In this document: one piece after another, positions 31,283 through 38,829 of the stretch
Layout: each line of letters opens with the position of its first letter
Numbering within the stretch: the stretch's first letter is position 1
From: a virus
Virus record (IMG/VR): IMGVR_UViG_3300027976_000063
Location: 1-46,379 of that record
Reading direction: 5' to 3' (one strand)
DNA length: 46,379 bases
The notes under the pieces: model-generated
The model's database searches: none
Seen by the model: the letters and a program-made list of their open reading frames with translations, nothing else
What the model was told of the DNA's origin: nothing
Program-made: the position numbers and the translations under genes

Positions 31283-31290
31283 CATAAATA
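31283..31290 (-). promoter_or_regulatory. TATTTATG box before the 31271 minus-strand gene
   Basis: On the minus strand the octamer TATTTATG is 11 bases from the start codon of the tail-tube-like gene, as expected if the box is a late promoter for a virion gene. Confidence 0.35.
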
Positions 31291-31293
31291 TCA

Positions 31294-31323
31294 TTGCCAA
31301 TCCAATTTAGTAAAGTATATTTG
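31294..31323 (+). promoter_or_regulatory. Bacteroidetes-type promoter for 31348
   Basis: TTG (31294-31296), a 19-base spacer and a perfect TATATTTG (31316-31323), 24 bases before the lipoprotein start codon. Confidence 0.82.
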
Positions 31324-31347
31324 TAGACAAACTAAAAGATAAACATT

Positions 31348-31680
31348 ATGAAAAACACATTTAAAAAAATCGTATTTATAGTTATTATAACATTAACAAT
31401 AATATCTTGTCAAAAAAGTAAAGATGTTTATGTGTATCGTTACAAGTTTAGAACAGAAAAAGTAGTTGAATCCGACGCAAAAAGAGGACCTAACTACAAA
31501 TCTTATGGTTCATATTTCCTTAAATTTGACAATAAAATGTCAGAAACAACAAGGCAAAATGAACAAGAAATTCAATCGAGAATGACATCAAAACAATCCA
31601 ATTCACCTATCGTTTACGATACATTAGAATTAGTACACATTGACACTAATGGTGATGGGTTATTATATGACCCTAACTAA
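31348..31680 (+). CDS. Lipoprotein
   Basis: 110 residues with a lipoprotein signal peptide: basic start, hydrophobic segment (about 8-20), and lipobox IISC with the modified Cys at 21. The mature part is a small soluble domain with no recognised family. A strong early-type promoter in front suggests expression soon after infection, so it may change the host surface, for example to exclude other phages. That role is inference. Confidence 0.75.
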   Translation: MKNTFKKIVFIVIITLTIISCQKSKDVYVYRYKFRTEKVVESDAKRGPNYKSYGSYFLKFDNKMSETTRQNEQEIQSRMTSKQSNSPIVYDTLELVHIDTNGDGLLYDPN

Positions 31681-31744
31681 AGGAACAACACCACAAAACA
31701 CATTTAAATTTGTTTAATTAAAAAATAATAACTAATATTACATT

Positions 31745-31819
31745 ATGAAACCAACGGAACTAGAACAAATAGACATTTTCATCACACAGTATGGACATTT
31801 TATAATTAACATGAATTAA
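31745..31819 (+). CDS. Very short open frame (24 residues), doubtful
   Basis: A 24-codon frame (MKPTELEQIDIFITQYGHF...) ends 1 base before the next gene's start. Nothing besides its position supports it. Confidence 0.25.
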   Translation: MKPTELEQIDIFITQYGHFIINMN

Positions 31820-31820
31820 T

Positions 31821-32129
31821 ATGAGTAAAGATAAAACAGAAATATCCTATTGGCTTGAGGATGAAAATATTTTAACAACACCAACATCTTGTGTACCATC
31901 AATAAATGAAATCATATTTTTTGACACAATGATGGATGAAATTTGGTATAACAAAAGGTTCCCAAATAAGGAACTATTCAAAAAAGGTGTTAAGAAAGAA
32001 TATCGAGTAGTTGACGTTAGGCGGTTTTATAAAAACTACGACTATGTGGATTATGTTGATAAATTTGGTGTACCATCACAAAGAACGGTTGAGACCTTTG
32101 AAGTTTTTTTATCTGAAATAAAAATTTAA
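31821..32129 (+). CDS. Hypothetical protein
   Basis: 102 residues, with several Trp and Tyr and a basic centre (FKKGVKKEYRVVDVRRFYKNYDYVDYVD). No family is recognised. It heads a run of small envelope-type genes. Confidence 0.6.
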   Translation: MSKDKTEISYWLEDENILTTPTSCVPSINEIIFFDTMMDEIWYNKRFPNKELFKKGVKKEYRVVDVRRFYKNYDYVDYVDKFGVPSQRTVETFEVFLSEIKI

Positions 32130-32151
32130 ATTAGGTATAACAATAAATATT

Positions 32152-32643
32152 ATGAAAAAGTTACTTTATGTATTAATTTTATTAACCTCAACACCATCTT
32201 TTGGTCAAGAAATAGAGGAGTATAGTAGAATGTGGTTTAATACAGCCGACACGACGAGAATGGATAGTCTAATCTTTATGACTGGGACATCTAATCGGAT
32301 ACACAATTCAATAAACGCTGATAGGGAACACCCATTACGGTGGGATAGTATACCTGGTGACTATGAAAGGGGGATTATGTGGGATTACCACTTCGAAGAT
32401 TTATTAGTAAAACACATTGACAGTTCCAAAGTACACATTATTTTTAATATTGATAATAAATATTCTGAGGATGAAAATATATATTGGGACGCAATTCAAC
32501 GAGACCCATATATACGAAAAATGTTAAAAAAAGACAAGGGATACATGTTTACATCATTTGTTCAATACGGAAAAACTTATTTCTTTTTTATAATAACCGA
32601 AATAAATGGTCACGTTAGGAGTAAAATCATAGAATTCGAATAG
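32152..32643 (+). CDS. Secreted hypothetical protein
   Basis: 163 residues with a cleavable signal peptide (about 1-18, KKLLYVLILLTSTPSFG) and a soluble mature region with many aromatic residues. No lipobox. No family is recognised. It is followed after 1 base by a small membrane protein gene. Confidence 0.65.
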   Translation: MKKLLYVLILLTSTPSFGQEIEEYSRMWFNTADTTRMDSLIFMTGTSNRIHNSINADREHPLRWDSIPGDYERGIMWDYHFEDLLVKHIDSSKVHIIFNIDNKYSEDENIYWDAIQRDPYIRKMLKKDKGYMFTSFVQYGKTYFFFIITEINGHVRSKIIEFE

Positions 32644-32644
32644 A

Positions 32645-32842
32645 ATGGGTAAAATTTTAGAAAAAATATCGAAAATAATTGTGTTTATATTAACATGGGT
32701 GGTTTGGGTCATTTTTTTATCCGAAATATACCATTGGTTATCATCTAAGCATGAATTATTGGGGTTAATGTCCCATTGTTTAACATTGGTCACAGGTGTT
32801 TGGTTATACCAAGTAACGAAGATTAGTTTTATTAAAAAATAA
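32645..32842 (+). CDS. Small membrane protein
   Basis: 65 residues with hydrophobic segments at about 10-28 and 38-56. Together with the preceding secreted protein it may form an envelope unit. No family is recognised. Confidence 0.6.
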   Translation: MGKILEKISKIIVFILTWVVWVIFLSEIYHWLSSKHELLGLMSHCLTLVTGVWLYQVTKISFIKK

Positions 32843-32848
32843 AAAAAA

Positions 32849-33241
32849 ATGACACTAAAAGAACAAATTAACAAAGATTTCATGACAGCTTTTAAAGCTA
32901 AAGACATGAATAAAAAGAATTTCCTTGGGGTAATTAAAGGAGAAATAGATGCCATGGGTGGTAAAGGTATTGAACCGACAGATGAAAATGTGTTGGTGGT
33001 GGTTAAGAAAATGGAAAAATCACTTAAAGAAACAAACAACAGTGAATCCGAAAAGGAATTAAGTTATATTGAAACGTATCTACCTATTTTAATGGGTGAA
33101 GATAGAATTCGTGAAATCATATCCACATATAGTAAGAATGGTTTAAATAACATCGGTCAAATGATGGGTGAATTTAATAAAAACTTCAAAGGTATGGCTG
33201 ATAACAAAGTTGTTTCACAAATCATAAAAGAATATATTTAA
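32849..33241 (+). CDS. GatB/YqeY-like domain protein
   Basis: 130 residues matching YqeY: N-terminal LKEQINKDFMTAFKAKDMNKKNFLGVIKGEI, a central helix with KKMEKSLKET, and the late QMMGEFNKNFKGMADNKVVSQIIKEY, which is the usual 'MGkvMkelk..g.adgk.v..ivk..L' C-terminus. The domain is the tRNA-binding tail of GatB; stand-alone YqeY has no settled function. A tRNA-related job would fit a phage that carries tRNA arrays. It is slightly shorter than bacterial YqeY (about 148). Confidence 0.85.
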   Translation: MTLKEQINKDFMTAFKAKDMNKKNFLGVIKGEIDAMGGKGIEPTDENVLVVVKKMEKSLKETNNSESEKELSYIETYLPILMGEDRIREIISTYSKNGLNNIGQMMGEFNKNFKGMADNKVVSQIIKEYI

Positions 33242-33249
33242 TAAAAACT

Positions 33250-33819
33250 ATGTTAGATAAATTAAAAATTTGGATTAGATTTGATGCTAAACACGTCCCT
33301 AGGAATTTTATATATGGGATTAAAAACTTAATTAAGTGGTTCCCAATCATATATAAAGACCGTGATTGGGATACTTTTTACATATATGAAATATTAAGGT
33401 TTAAGTTAAAAAATCAAGGTATTCATACTCAATCTAAACGTGATTCTGAACAAATATTATTATGTACTAAATTAATTAGACATTGTCAAGATGAGTATTA
33501 TAATATGGAATATCAGTCATACTATGAAAATAAAATTACTTTTGGTGAAAACTTAGATAAATTAAAAAGTGATATAAAGAGTTATGAAATTAACGATGTG
33601 TTTTTATCTGAAAATTTTAGTGAATACTTTAAAAAATATCCCCGACAATATAAAAAAGTTATTAGTGGGGAAATTAATCGTTTTAATCAACCATTAGAAA
33701 AAAAACAAGAAGATGGTGGTAAAATAATAGCGATGGAAATTGCACATGAAAACCAAGTAAGATGTAAAAATTTATTGTTCAAAATTCTAAATCAAAAAAT
33801 CGAGAATTGGTGGGATTAA
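33250..33819 (+). CDS. Conserved-looking phage hypothetical protein
   Basis: 189 residues, helical, rich in Trp and Tyr. The segment NFIYGIKNLIKWFPIIYKDRDWDTFYIYEILRFKL, described by positions about 19-53, is of a type I recall from other large phage genomes, where the function is unknown. It lies in the middle of a same-strand run. Confidence 0.65.
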   Translation: MLDKLKIWIRFDAKHVPRNFIYGIKNLIKWFPIIYKDRDWDTFYIYEILRFKLKNQGIHTQSKRDSEQILLCTKLIRHCQDEYYNMEYQSYYENKITFGENLDKLKSDIKSYEINDVFLSENFSEYFKKYPRQYKKVISGEINRFNQPLEKKQEDGGKIIAMEIAHENQVRCKNLLFKILNQKIENWWD

Positions 33820-33831
33820 AATAAATAAAAT

Positions 33832-34056
33832 ATGAGAAGAATAATGGTGTTAGGATTAGGGTTAGGAATGATGAGTTGTAGTGTATCTACATCTGGTAAT
33901 GTAGATGTTGATTCTAACGACATTCAATACGTGAGAGACAGTAGAACTAATTTATGTTTTGGTATTGTCGCATCAAGAAAATCTTTTAGTACAGATGCAA
34001 CTGGGTTAGGGGTTACATGTGTACCATGTGAAAGTGTTAAACATTTAATTAAATAA
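33832..34056 (+). CDS. Small lipoprotein
   Basis: 74 residues with a short signal peptide and a lipobox LGMMSC, lipidated Cys at 16. The mature part has three more Cys (LCFGI, VTCVPCE) that could form a disulfide or bind metal. It may be an outer-membrane protein or the lipoprotein half of a spanin pair. It is coupled closely (1 base) to the next gene. Confidence 0.65.
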   Translation: MRRIMVLGLGLGMMSCSVSTSGNVDVDSNDIQYVRDSRTNLCFGIVASRKSFSTDATGLGVTCVPCESVKHLIK

Positions 34057-34057
34057 T

Positions 34058-34744
34058 ATGGTAAAGAATTTATTCGAATTAACGGAAGAACAAATATCAA
34101 CATCAAAAATGATGTATGGTGGTAAAGTATTAAAATGTTTGGTAGCACCTTACCACTCAAATAAACAGATTGAGGAAATGTTGGAGTTTTCACCAACAAC
34201 ATTCTTATTCCCTGAAAAAGAAATGTCCTTACCACAGGTGAAGAATTTCATATCAATGATTGTTAGTTCAACAATCATAAACGATGAGGTTAGAATTATA
34301 ACAACAAGTCAAAATATAATTATGGATATGGTGGATGATTGTGTTAGGATTTTAACGGAAGGTGGTGATATTGTTGAATCACCTGAGAAAACATTCATGG
34401 CTAATATTCACACAATTAGATACTCTTTATTAGAAAATAAGTCACACCAAATATCTGTAAGTGAAAGAGAAAATGGTACCAAAATTATTAATAATTTAAT
34501 CACGGAGATTAATGAACATTGTGATAATAAAAACCCAATGGATAGAGTTGAGTTTGAGGCTTTAACAACTAAAATTAAACTCATAGGTGAACCAATTATA
34601 AGGGTTAAACTATTAGAGATGGCTTCAGAAATAAAAGTGGTGGGTGATGATAAGGCTGGATTATTAGTAAAAGCACAAGATGCACTCGATAATGGTGATA
34701 TTGAGACAGCTAAAAATTTAATTAATCAATTAGAAAATTTGTGA
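34058..34744 (+). CDS. Hypothetical protein
   Basis: 228 residues, alpha-helical with no membrane segment. The C-terminal 40 residues (DDKAGLLVKAQDALDNGDIETAKNLINQLENL) resemble a TPR-like helix pair of the kind that ends many phage structural proteins. No family is recognised. It is the last gene before the noncoding locus. Confidence 0.65.
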   Translation: MVKNLFELTEEQISTSKMMYGGKVLKCLVAPYHSNKQIEEMLEFSPTTFLFPEKEMSLPQVKNFISMIVSSTIINDEVRIITTSQNIIMDMVDDCVRILTEGGDIVESPEKTFMANIHTIRYSLLENKSHQISVSERENGTKIINNLITEINEHCDNKNPMDRVEFEALTTKIKLIGEPIIRVKLLEMASEIKVVGDDKAGLLVKAQDALDNGDIETAKNLINQLENL

Positions 34745-34764
34745 TTAAAAAATAGGGTAAACCC

Positions 34765-34795
34765 TTGACATTACGAAAAAAGATACATATTTTTA
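34765..34795 (+). promoter_or_regulatory. Possible promoter of the Ro60-linked noncoding RNA
   Basis: TTGACA (34765-34770) is followed at a 20-base distance from TTG by TATTTTTA (34788-34795), which matches TAnnTTTG except for the last base. It begins the 560-base stretch without a gene. Confidence 0.5.
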
Positions 34796-34800
34796 ATAAA

Positions 34801-35278
34801 CAAACAGAAACAAAGACTTTTAGGTTTATTCGAAGCGGTTAAAATAGATACTTCTTAAAATAGATAGGGATATTTGTCAATATTGTACCAACAACGGGAA
34901 GTGTAAAAACCAAAGTTGTGAATTAAAATTGTCGGACTAACATAAACGTCCTTAAATAAGATGTCAGAAACTTATGACACTGTAACTTAAGAGGATTACA
35001 TCCTATATCTGTAACGTGTCATACATTAGAGGTGAATAAAAGTAACCAACAATAATATGTAACATATGAACTATTCTGAGTAAATCTCGAATAGACCTAA
35101 ATAAGTCTAAAATATTTACTGAAGCGGTGATACGAGTTACATCTATAGCTTATATATAAAAACCATACTCTATCAACTATTCTCAGTAAAGGATATTCCA
35201 AAAAACAACATTCCACTAATGTGGGGTGTTGTCTTTATAACCCCTTTACTACCCCACCAATCAGTAAAGGGGTTTTTT
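34801..35278 (+). ncRNA. Structured noncoding RNA upstream of the Ro60 gene (Y-RNA-like candidate)
   Basis: About 480 bases with stops in all frames lie between a possible promoter and a perfect terminator. Several strong pairings can be seen. TATGACAC (34973-34980) pairs with GTGTCATA (35016-35023) and encloses the hairpin AGGAT/ATCCT (34992-35004). A short palindrome ATATG/CATAT lies at 35055-35067. AGTAAAT (35079-35085) pairs with ATTTACT (35114-35120) and encloses TAGAC/GTCTA. A 12-pair hairpin spans 35205-35232 (two G-U pairs, loop TAAT). The octamer GAAGCGGT occurs twice (34832, 35121). Bacterial Y RNAs are typically encoded beside the Ro60/Rsr gene, so this is the obvious Y RNA candidate, although it is longer than known ones and may hold more than one RNA. 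An unrelated large phage RNA is also possible. Confidence 0.6.
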
Positions 35279-35279
35279 A
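35239..35279 (+). terminator. Intrinsic terminator of the noncoding RNA
   Basis: A perfect 12-base-pair stem AACCCCTTTACT (35239-35250) with AGTAAAGGGGTT (35263-35274), followed by T residues. The 12-base loop contains ACCCCAC (35251-35257), perfectly complementary to GTGGGGT at 35221-35227 in the preceding hairpin. The terminator separates the RNA from the Ro60 gene that starts 30 bases later. Confidence 0.88.
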
Positions 35280-35308
35280 TGTCTAAACATTAATAAAATA
35301 TTAAAACT

Positions 35309-36946
35309 ATGAGTAAATTTTCAAAATCTTCTAAGAAAACAGTGTCGAGTATTAGAACACACGAAGGAACGTCCGTAACAAATTTTATGGGAGGTACATC
35401 TTATACCTTAAAACCATTAGACACGTTAAGGATTGTAGCTGGGAGTTCAATATTCGGTGAACCATCTTACTACAAAGCATCACACGATAAACCAACCAAT
35501 ATTCAGACTATTATGAAGAATGACGTACTTGGGTTATATTCTGACGATGAAGTTGAAACAACAACAGATGTTTTTACTAAGTGTATTGATGAGGCATTAA
35601 CTGAAAACTTTATGGGGACTTTGGAATTAGCTCGTACTTTAAGACACGAGTATTTCATGAGGATGAACCCAGCTGTAATATTTATTAGAGCAGCAAGACA
35701 CGAAGGAAGGGTTGAATTTAACAAAGAAAACCCTGGTGTTATGAGAAAAATTGGTTCTGAACTTATTATCAGACCTGATGACATCACAAATCAGTTTGAC
35801 TACTACATGTGGTTAAATGTGACCAAAAAGGGTTTACCGTCAATCGTAAAAAGGGTTTGGGCTGACGCGTTAGGTGAGTTCGACGCTTACAGAATGAATA
35901 AGTATAAATCCAAAGGACTTATAGATTTAGTGAGAATTTCTCACGCTAAATCAGATGTCATTACAGAGATGATGACTACGGGTAATGTCACTGTGGAAGA
36001 AAGTTCACGAACATGGGAAAGTTTAAGGTCCGAAGGTAAAACATGGAAAGAGATTTTTGATACAATCAAAATACCTCATATGGCTTTACTAATAAATCTT
36101 AGAGGTATCTTCACAGAGGTTAATGACCTACTATTCACTAAAGATGTGTGTGAAAAATTAAAAGGCGGTGTACTTTACGGTAAACAATTCCCTTTTAGAT
36201 ATTACTCAGCGTTCAAAGCTATTGAAGGTGTTAATCACGAAGGTCTATTGAAAGATGCACTTGAAGAGTGTCTTGATATTTCGGTGAAAAATTTACCTAA
36301 ATTAAAGGGTAAAACAGTTTGTTTATCTGATAACTCTGGTTCGGCTTGGGGTTCTTTTAATTCTGAATATGGTACTGTTACTGTTGCTGATATAGGTAAC
36401 TTGTCTAGTATAATTACCGCGATACAATCTGATGAAGGTGAGGTTGGCGTTTTCGGTGATAAACTAGATTTAAAACCTGTTTCGAAAAGAAATGGTATCT
36501 TATCTCAAATGAAAGAAACCAAAGAACGAGGTAAAAAACAAGGTCCAAGAACTGAAAATGGTATTTGGTTGTTCTTCAAGGAGGCAATCGAAAACAAAGT
36601 TCACTACGACAATATCTTTATATACTCAGACCAACAAGCTGGACACGGTTCGTTGTTTGGGATAAACCGAAGTGACTATAAAGACTATATTTATGGTGGT
36701 ACTAGTTATGGGAACTACATCGATGTTCTTAAATTAGTTGAGAGGTATAGGAAAGATGTTAACCCGAAGGTTAATATGTTTACGATACAAACAGCTGGAT
36801 ATAATAACTCGGTTGTTCCTGAAAATTTATATAGAGGAGCTATATTGTCAGGGTGGACTGGGAAAGAAAGTCAGTTCGCTAAGGTACTAATAGACGCATG
36901 GGATGAAGTGGAAACTAACGTCTCTGTCGTTGAGGTAACTCAGTAA
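35309..36946 (+). CDS. Ro60/TROVE-family RNA-binding protein (Rsr homologue)
   Basis: 545 residues, the normal length of bacterial Ro60 orthologues. An N-terminal TROVE helical-repeat ring (about 15-320) shows the typical LDTLRIVAGSSIFGEPSYY, FTKCIDEAL, RTLRHEYFMRMNPAVIFIRAARHEG and KGLPSIVKRVWADALG segments. The C-terminal vWA domain begins near 332 and has the metal site DNSGS (341-345) in KTVCLSDNSGSAWGSF. Ro60 rings bind the ends of misfolded or structured RNAs and, with a Y RNA, guide exoribonucleases. A structured noncoding locus stands directly upstream, as in bacteria with Ro60 and Y RNA. A phage copy may steer RNA decay or tRNA/rRNA processing during infection; that is inference. Confidence 0.93.
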   Translation: MSKFSKSSKKTVSSIRTHEGTSVTNFMGGTSYTLKPLDTLRIVAGSSIFGEPSYYKASHDKPTNIQTIMKNDVLGLYSDDEVETTTDVFTKCIDEALTENFMGTLELARTLRHEYFMRMNPAVIFIRAARHEGRVEFNKENPGVMRKIGSELIIRPDDITNQFDYYMWLNVTKKGLPSIVKRVWADALGEFDAYRMNKYKSKGLIDLVRISHAKSDVITEMMTTGNVTVEESSRTWESLRSEGKTWKEIFDTIKIPHMALLINLRGIFTEVNDLLFTKDVCEKLKGGVLYGKQFPFRYYSAFKAIEGVNHEGLLKDALEECLDISVKNLPKLKGKTVCLSDNSGSAWGSFNSEYGTVTVADIGNLSSIITAIQSDEGEVGVFGDKLDLKPVSKRNGILSQMKETKERGKKQGPRTENGIWLFFKEAIENKVHYDNIFIYSDQQAGHGSLFGINRSDYKDYIYGGTSYGNYIDVLKLVERYRKDVNPKVNMFTIQTAGYNNSVVPENLYRGAILSGWTGKESQFAKVLIDAWDEVETNVSVVEVTQ

Positions 36947-36984
36947 AAAATGGGGTGATGATTTAATTATTACCCCATTTTTTA
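36945..36984 (+). terminator. Intrinsic terminator after the Ro60 gene
   Basis: AAAAAATGGGGT (36945-36956) pairs with ACCCCATTTTTT (36972-36983); a few inner pairs can extend the stem. It begins inside the stop codon of the Ro60 gene. Confidence 0.87.
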
Positions 36985-36997
36985 TGCGTTAACATTA

Positions 36998-37005
36998 TAT
37001 TTATA
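36998..37005 (+). promoter_or_regulatory. TATTTATA box before the lysozyme gene
   Basis: The octamer ends 3 bases before the start codon at 37009, so a transcript from it would be leaderless. Confidence 0.42.
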
Positions 37006-37008
37006 AAC

Positions 37009-37890
37009 ATGGATATAAGAAAAATAATTAAGGAGGAAGTGATATCATTCAACGAATGGTCATTCATTAATGACCTTATTGTTTTATCTGAGGATGAGAC
37101 ATCACCAACATTTGAGTGGGATGTGGTTAAAGATAAAATCGATAATACAAAAAAGAATGTTAAAACAAGTTCACAAGCTGAACAATATTTAATAACCTTT
37201 ATAAAAAAAGTGGAGAGCGTACCAAAAAATTTAAAAATAAAAATGATTAGGTATGTTATTACGGGATTAATTAGTATCTTAGGTCTCAATAGTGTTTCAA
37301 ACATCGTTTCAAACGGTGTTCCTGAAATTGAAAAAGAGGTTTTAATGACAAGTACATCCCTACCAACAACACCAAAGGTTAAGGGGGTTAAATATACTAA
37401 ACCAACCAAGGTGACTAAAAACCTAATTGACTTCCTTAAATATGAGGAGGGTAGTAGAAAAAATAAAGGTGAAGCTGTATTAAAAGCTTATCAATTAGGT
37501 GATGATATGGTTACAATTGGTTGGGGTCACGCTGAACGAATTAATCAGTCACAATTTAAAAAGGGTGATGTGATTACTATAGAAAGGGCTAAAAAATTAT
37601 TTAAAGCTGATGTTTTATACGCAAAAGATGGATTAGACCGATTGTTAAATGATTGGGATAAAAAGGGTGTTGGGTATGAAATAGACCAAGACATGTATGA
37701 AGCTATGATATCTATGATATTTAATATGGGTGTAAGTGGATTTAGGAACTCAGATTTTATACAAATAGTTAAACGAGGTGATTATGAAGAAGCTAGAGAA
37801 AAGATTAAAAACACACATATAACATACCAAGGTCACATACCTAGAAGAGCTAAGGAATCCGAAATGTTTGGTAAAAACATGGATACGTAA
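37009..37890 (+). CDS. T4-type lysozyme (GH24) with N-terminal IRKIIKEE leader and membrane segment
   Basis: 293 residues. The N-terminus MDIRKIIKEEVISF is the clearest example of the recurring leader peptide. A hydrophobic segment (about 79-100, IRYVITGLISILGLNSV) follows. The GH24 muramidase domain spans about 135-290 with the catalytic Glu in FLKYEEGSR (Glu146 or 147) and the TIGWGHAE block (169-176). It cleaves the glycan backbone of peptidoglycan. The leader, the membrane-like segment and the isolated TATTTATA box argue for a virion-associated entry lysozyme rather than the soluble endolysin, which is a separate amidase at 19811. Confidence 0.85.
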   Translation: MDIRKIIKEEVISFNEWSFINDLIVLSEDETSPTFEWDVVKDKIDNTKKNVKTSSQAEQYLITFIKKVESVPKNLKIKMIRYVITGLISILGLNSVSNIVSNGVPEIEKEVLMTSTSLPTTPKVKGVKYTKPTKVTKNLIDFLKYEEGSRKNKGEAVLKAYQLGDDMVTIGWGHAERINQSQFKKGDVITIERAKKLFKADVLYAKDGLDRLLNDWDKKGVGYEIDQDMYEAMISMIFNMGVSGFRNSDFIQIVKRGDYEEAREKIKNTHITYQGHIPRRAKESEMFGKNMDT

Positions 37891-37915
37891 TTGAGTAGAT
37901 AAATCATATATGACT

Positions 37916-38779
37916 ATGAATATAAAGAAAATAATAAAAGAGGAGATTAGTAAAACTAATTACAAAAGTTGTTCAAACTTTAGTGACCCAGAGGCTAGAA
38001 AACTATGTCAGAAAATTAGTAGTTTATCTTCATGGTTATATAGTGGGAGTGGTTTGGGTTTGAGGTGTATTGTTGATAACATGTTAAATACTATTAAGGT
38101 TATTGAGGATAGAACTGAAGAATACCAAGAACCACTAAAACTACTTTATGACACCGGAAAATTTAATTCTATTAAGTTGGTGGATGGTGTGTATATACAT
38201 GAAAAACTATTAGAAGCTGGTTTAGTTATAGATGAAGGTGGTGAGTGGCATTACGTTAATAAATTAAACACGAATTATAGTGATTTGGCTGAATTAGTGA
38301 CTGATTTAATAATAAAAAAAGGTCAACTTAGTAATTTGATGGATAAAGAATTAATTGGTGTTAAGAAGTATCTAGAAAGTATAAAACCCACATTATCACA
38401 ACTAATCAACGAGTATTACTCAATTGATGATATAAAGGTGTTTACTAGAAATTCAATCCATATGACAAATATAGGTGATGCTGCTGAATCTTATGTTTGT
38501 AAAGTTTTAGAAAAATTCGGTATGAAAAAATTATATCAAGGTGGTAATGGTGACTTCATTGATATGTTATTTGGGGCTGATTTAATAATGGAATATAAGG
38601 GTAGAACAATTACCTGTCAAGTTAAAAATTGGGAGGAACAAGCCATAGAAGCTAGTAAAAGTAGGTGGTATGTAGATATTGATTATTTTATGTCACCATT
38701 AAATGGTAATGGTGTTATAATATATAATAGAATGGGCACCAAAAGCTTTGTGTTAAGTGGTAATGGAAAAATATGGTAA
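37916..38779 (+). CDS. PD-(D/E)XK-like nuclease with N-terminal IKKIIKEE leader
   Basis: 287 residues from the ATG at 37916 (MNIKKIIKEEIS); an ATG 6 bases upstream is also possible. After the leader and a helical region, the segment DAAESYVCKVLEKFGMKKL is followed by GDFIDMLFGADLIMEYKG...TCQVKNW (about 215-237), the Asp...(Gln)-X-Lys site of Mrr/PD-(D/E)XK nucleases. It may degrade host or rival DNA, and with the leader it could be packaged and injected. It lies 26 bases after the lysozyme gene with the same type of leader, so they may be delivered together. Confidence 0.65.
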   Translation: MNIKKIIKEEISKTNYKSCSNFSDPEARKLCQKISSLSSWLYSGSGLGLRCIVDNMLNTIKVIEDRTEEYQEPLKLLYDTGKFNSIKLVDGVYIHEKLLEAGLVIDEGGEWHYVNKLNTNYSDLAELVTDLIIKKGQLSNLMDKELIGVKKYLESIKPTLSQLINEYYSIDDIKVFTRNSIHMTNIGDAAESYVCKVLEKFGMKKLYQGGNGDFIDMLFGADLIMEYKGRTITCQVKNWEEQAIEASKSRWYVDIDYFMSPLNGNGVIIYNRMGTKSFVLSGNGKIW

Positions 38780-38784
38780 TTAAT

Positions 38785-38812
38785 AAAAATGGGGTTTATA
38801 ACCCCATTTTTT
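38785..38812 (+). terminator. Intrinsic terminator after the nuclease gene
   Basis: AAAAATGGGGT (38785-38795) pairs with ACCCCATTTTT (38801-38811) around the loop TTATA, followed by T. It rules out a longer start for the next gene. Confidence 0.87.
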
Positions 38813-38829
38813 ATACCTATTATTATCGT

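Noticed and set aside
31745-31819. The 24-residue frame as a second type of tRNA leader peptide
   Set aside because: It has no terminator or tRNA gene behind it and no biased composition.
34801-35278. tmRNA or group I intron as an explanation of the noncoding locus
   Set aside because: No alanine-tRNA-like ends or tag frame were seen for tmRNA, and the locus does not interrupt a gene as an intron would.
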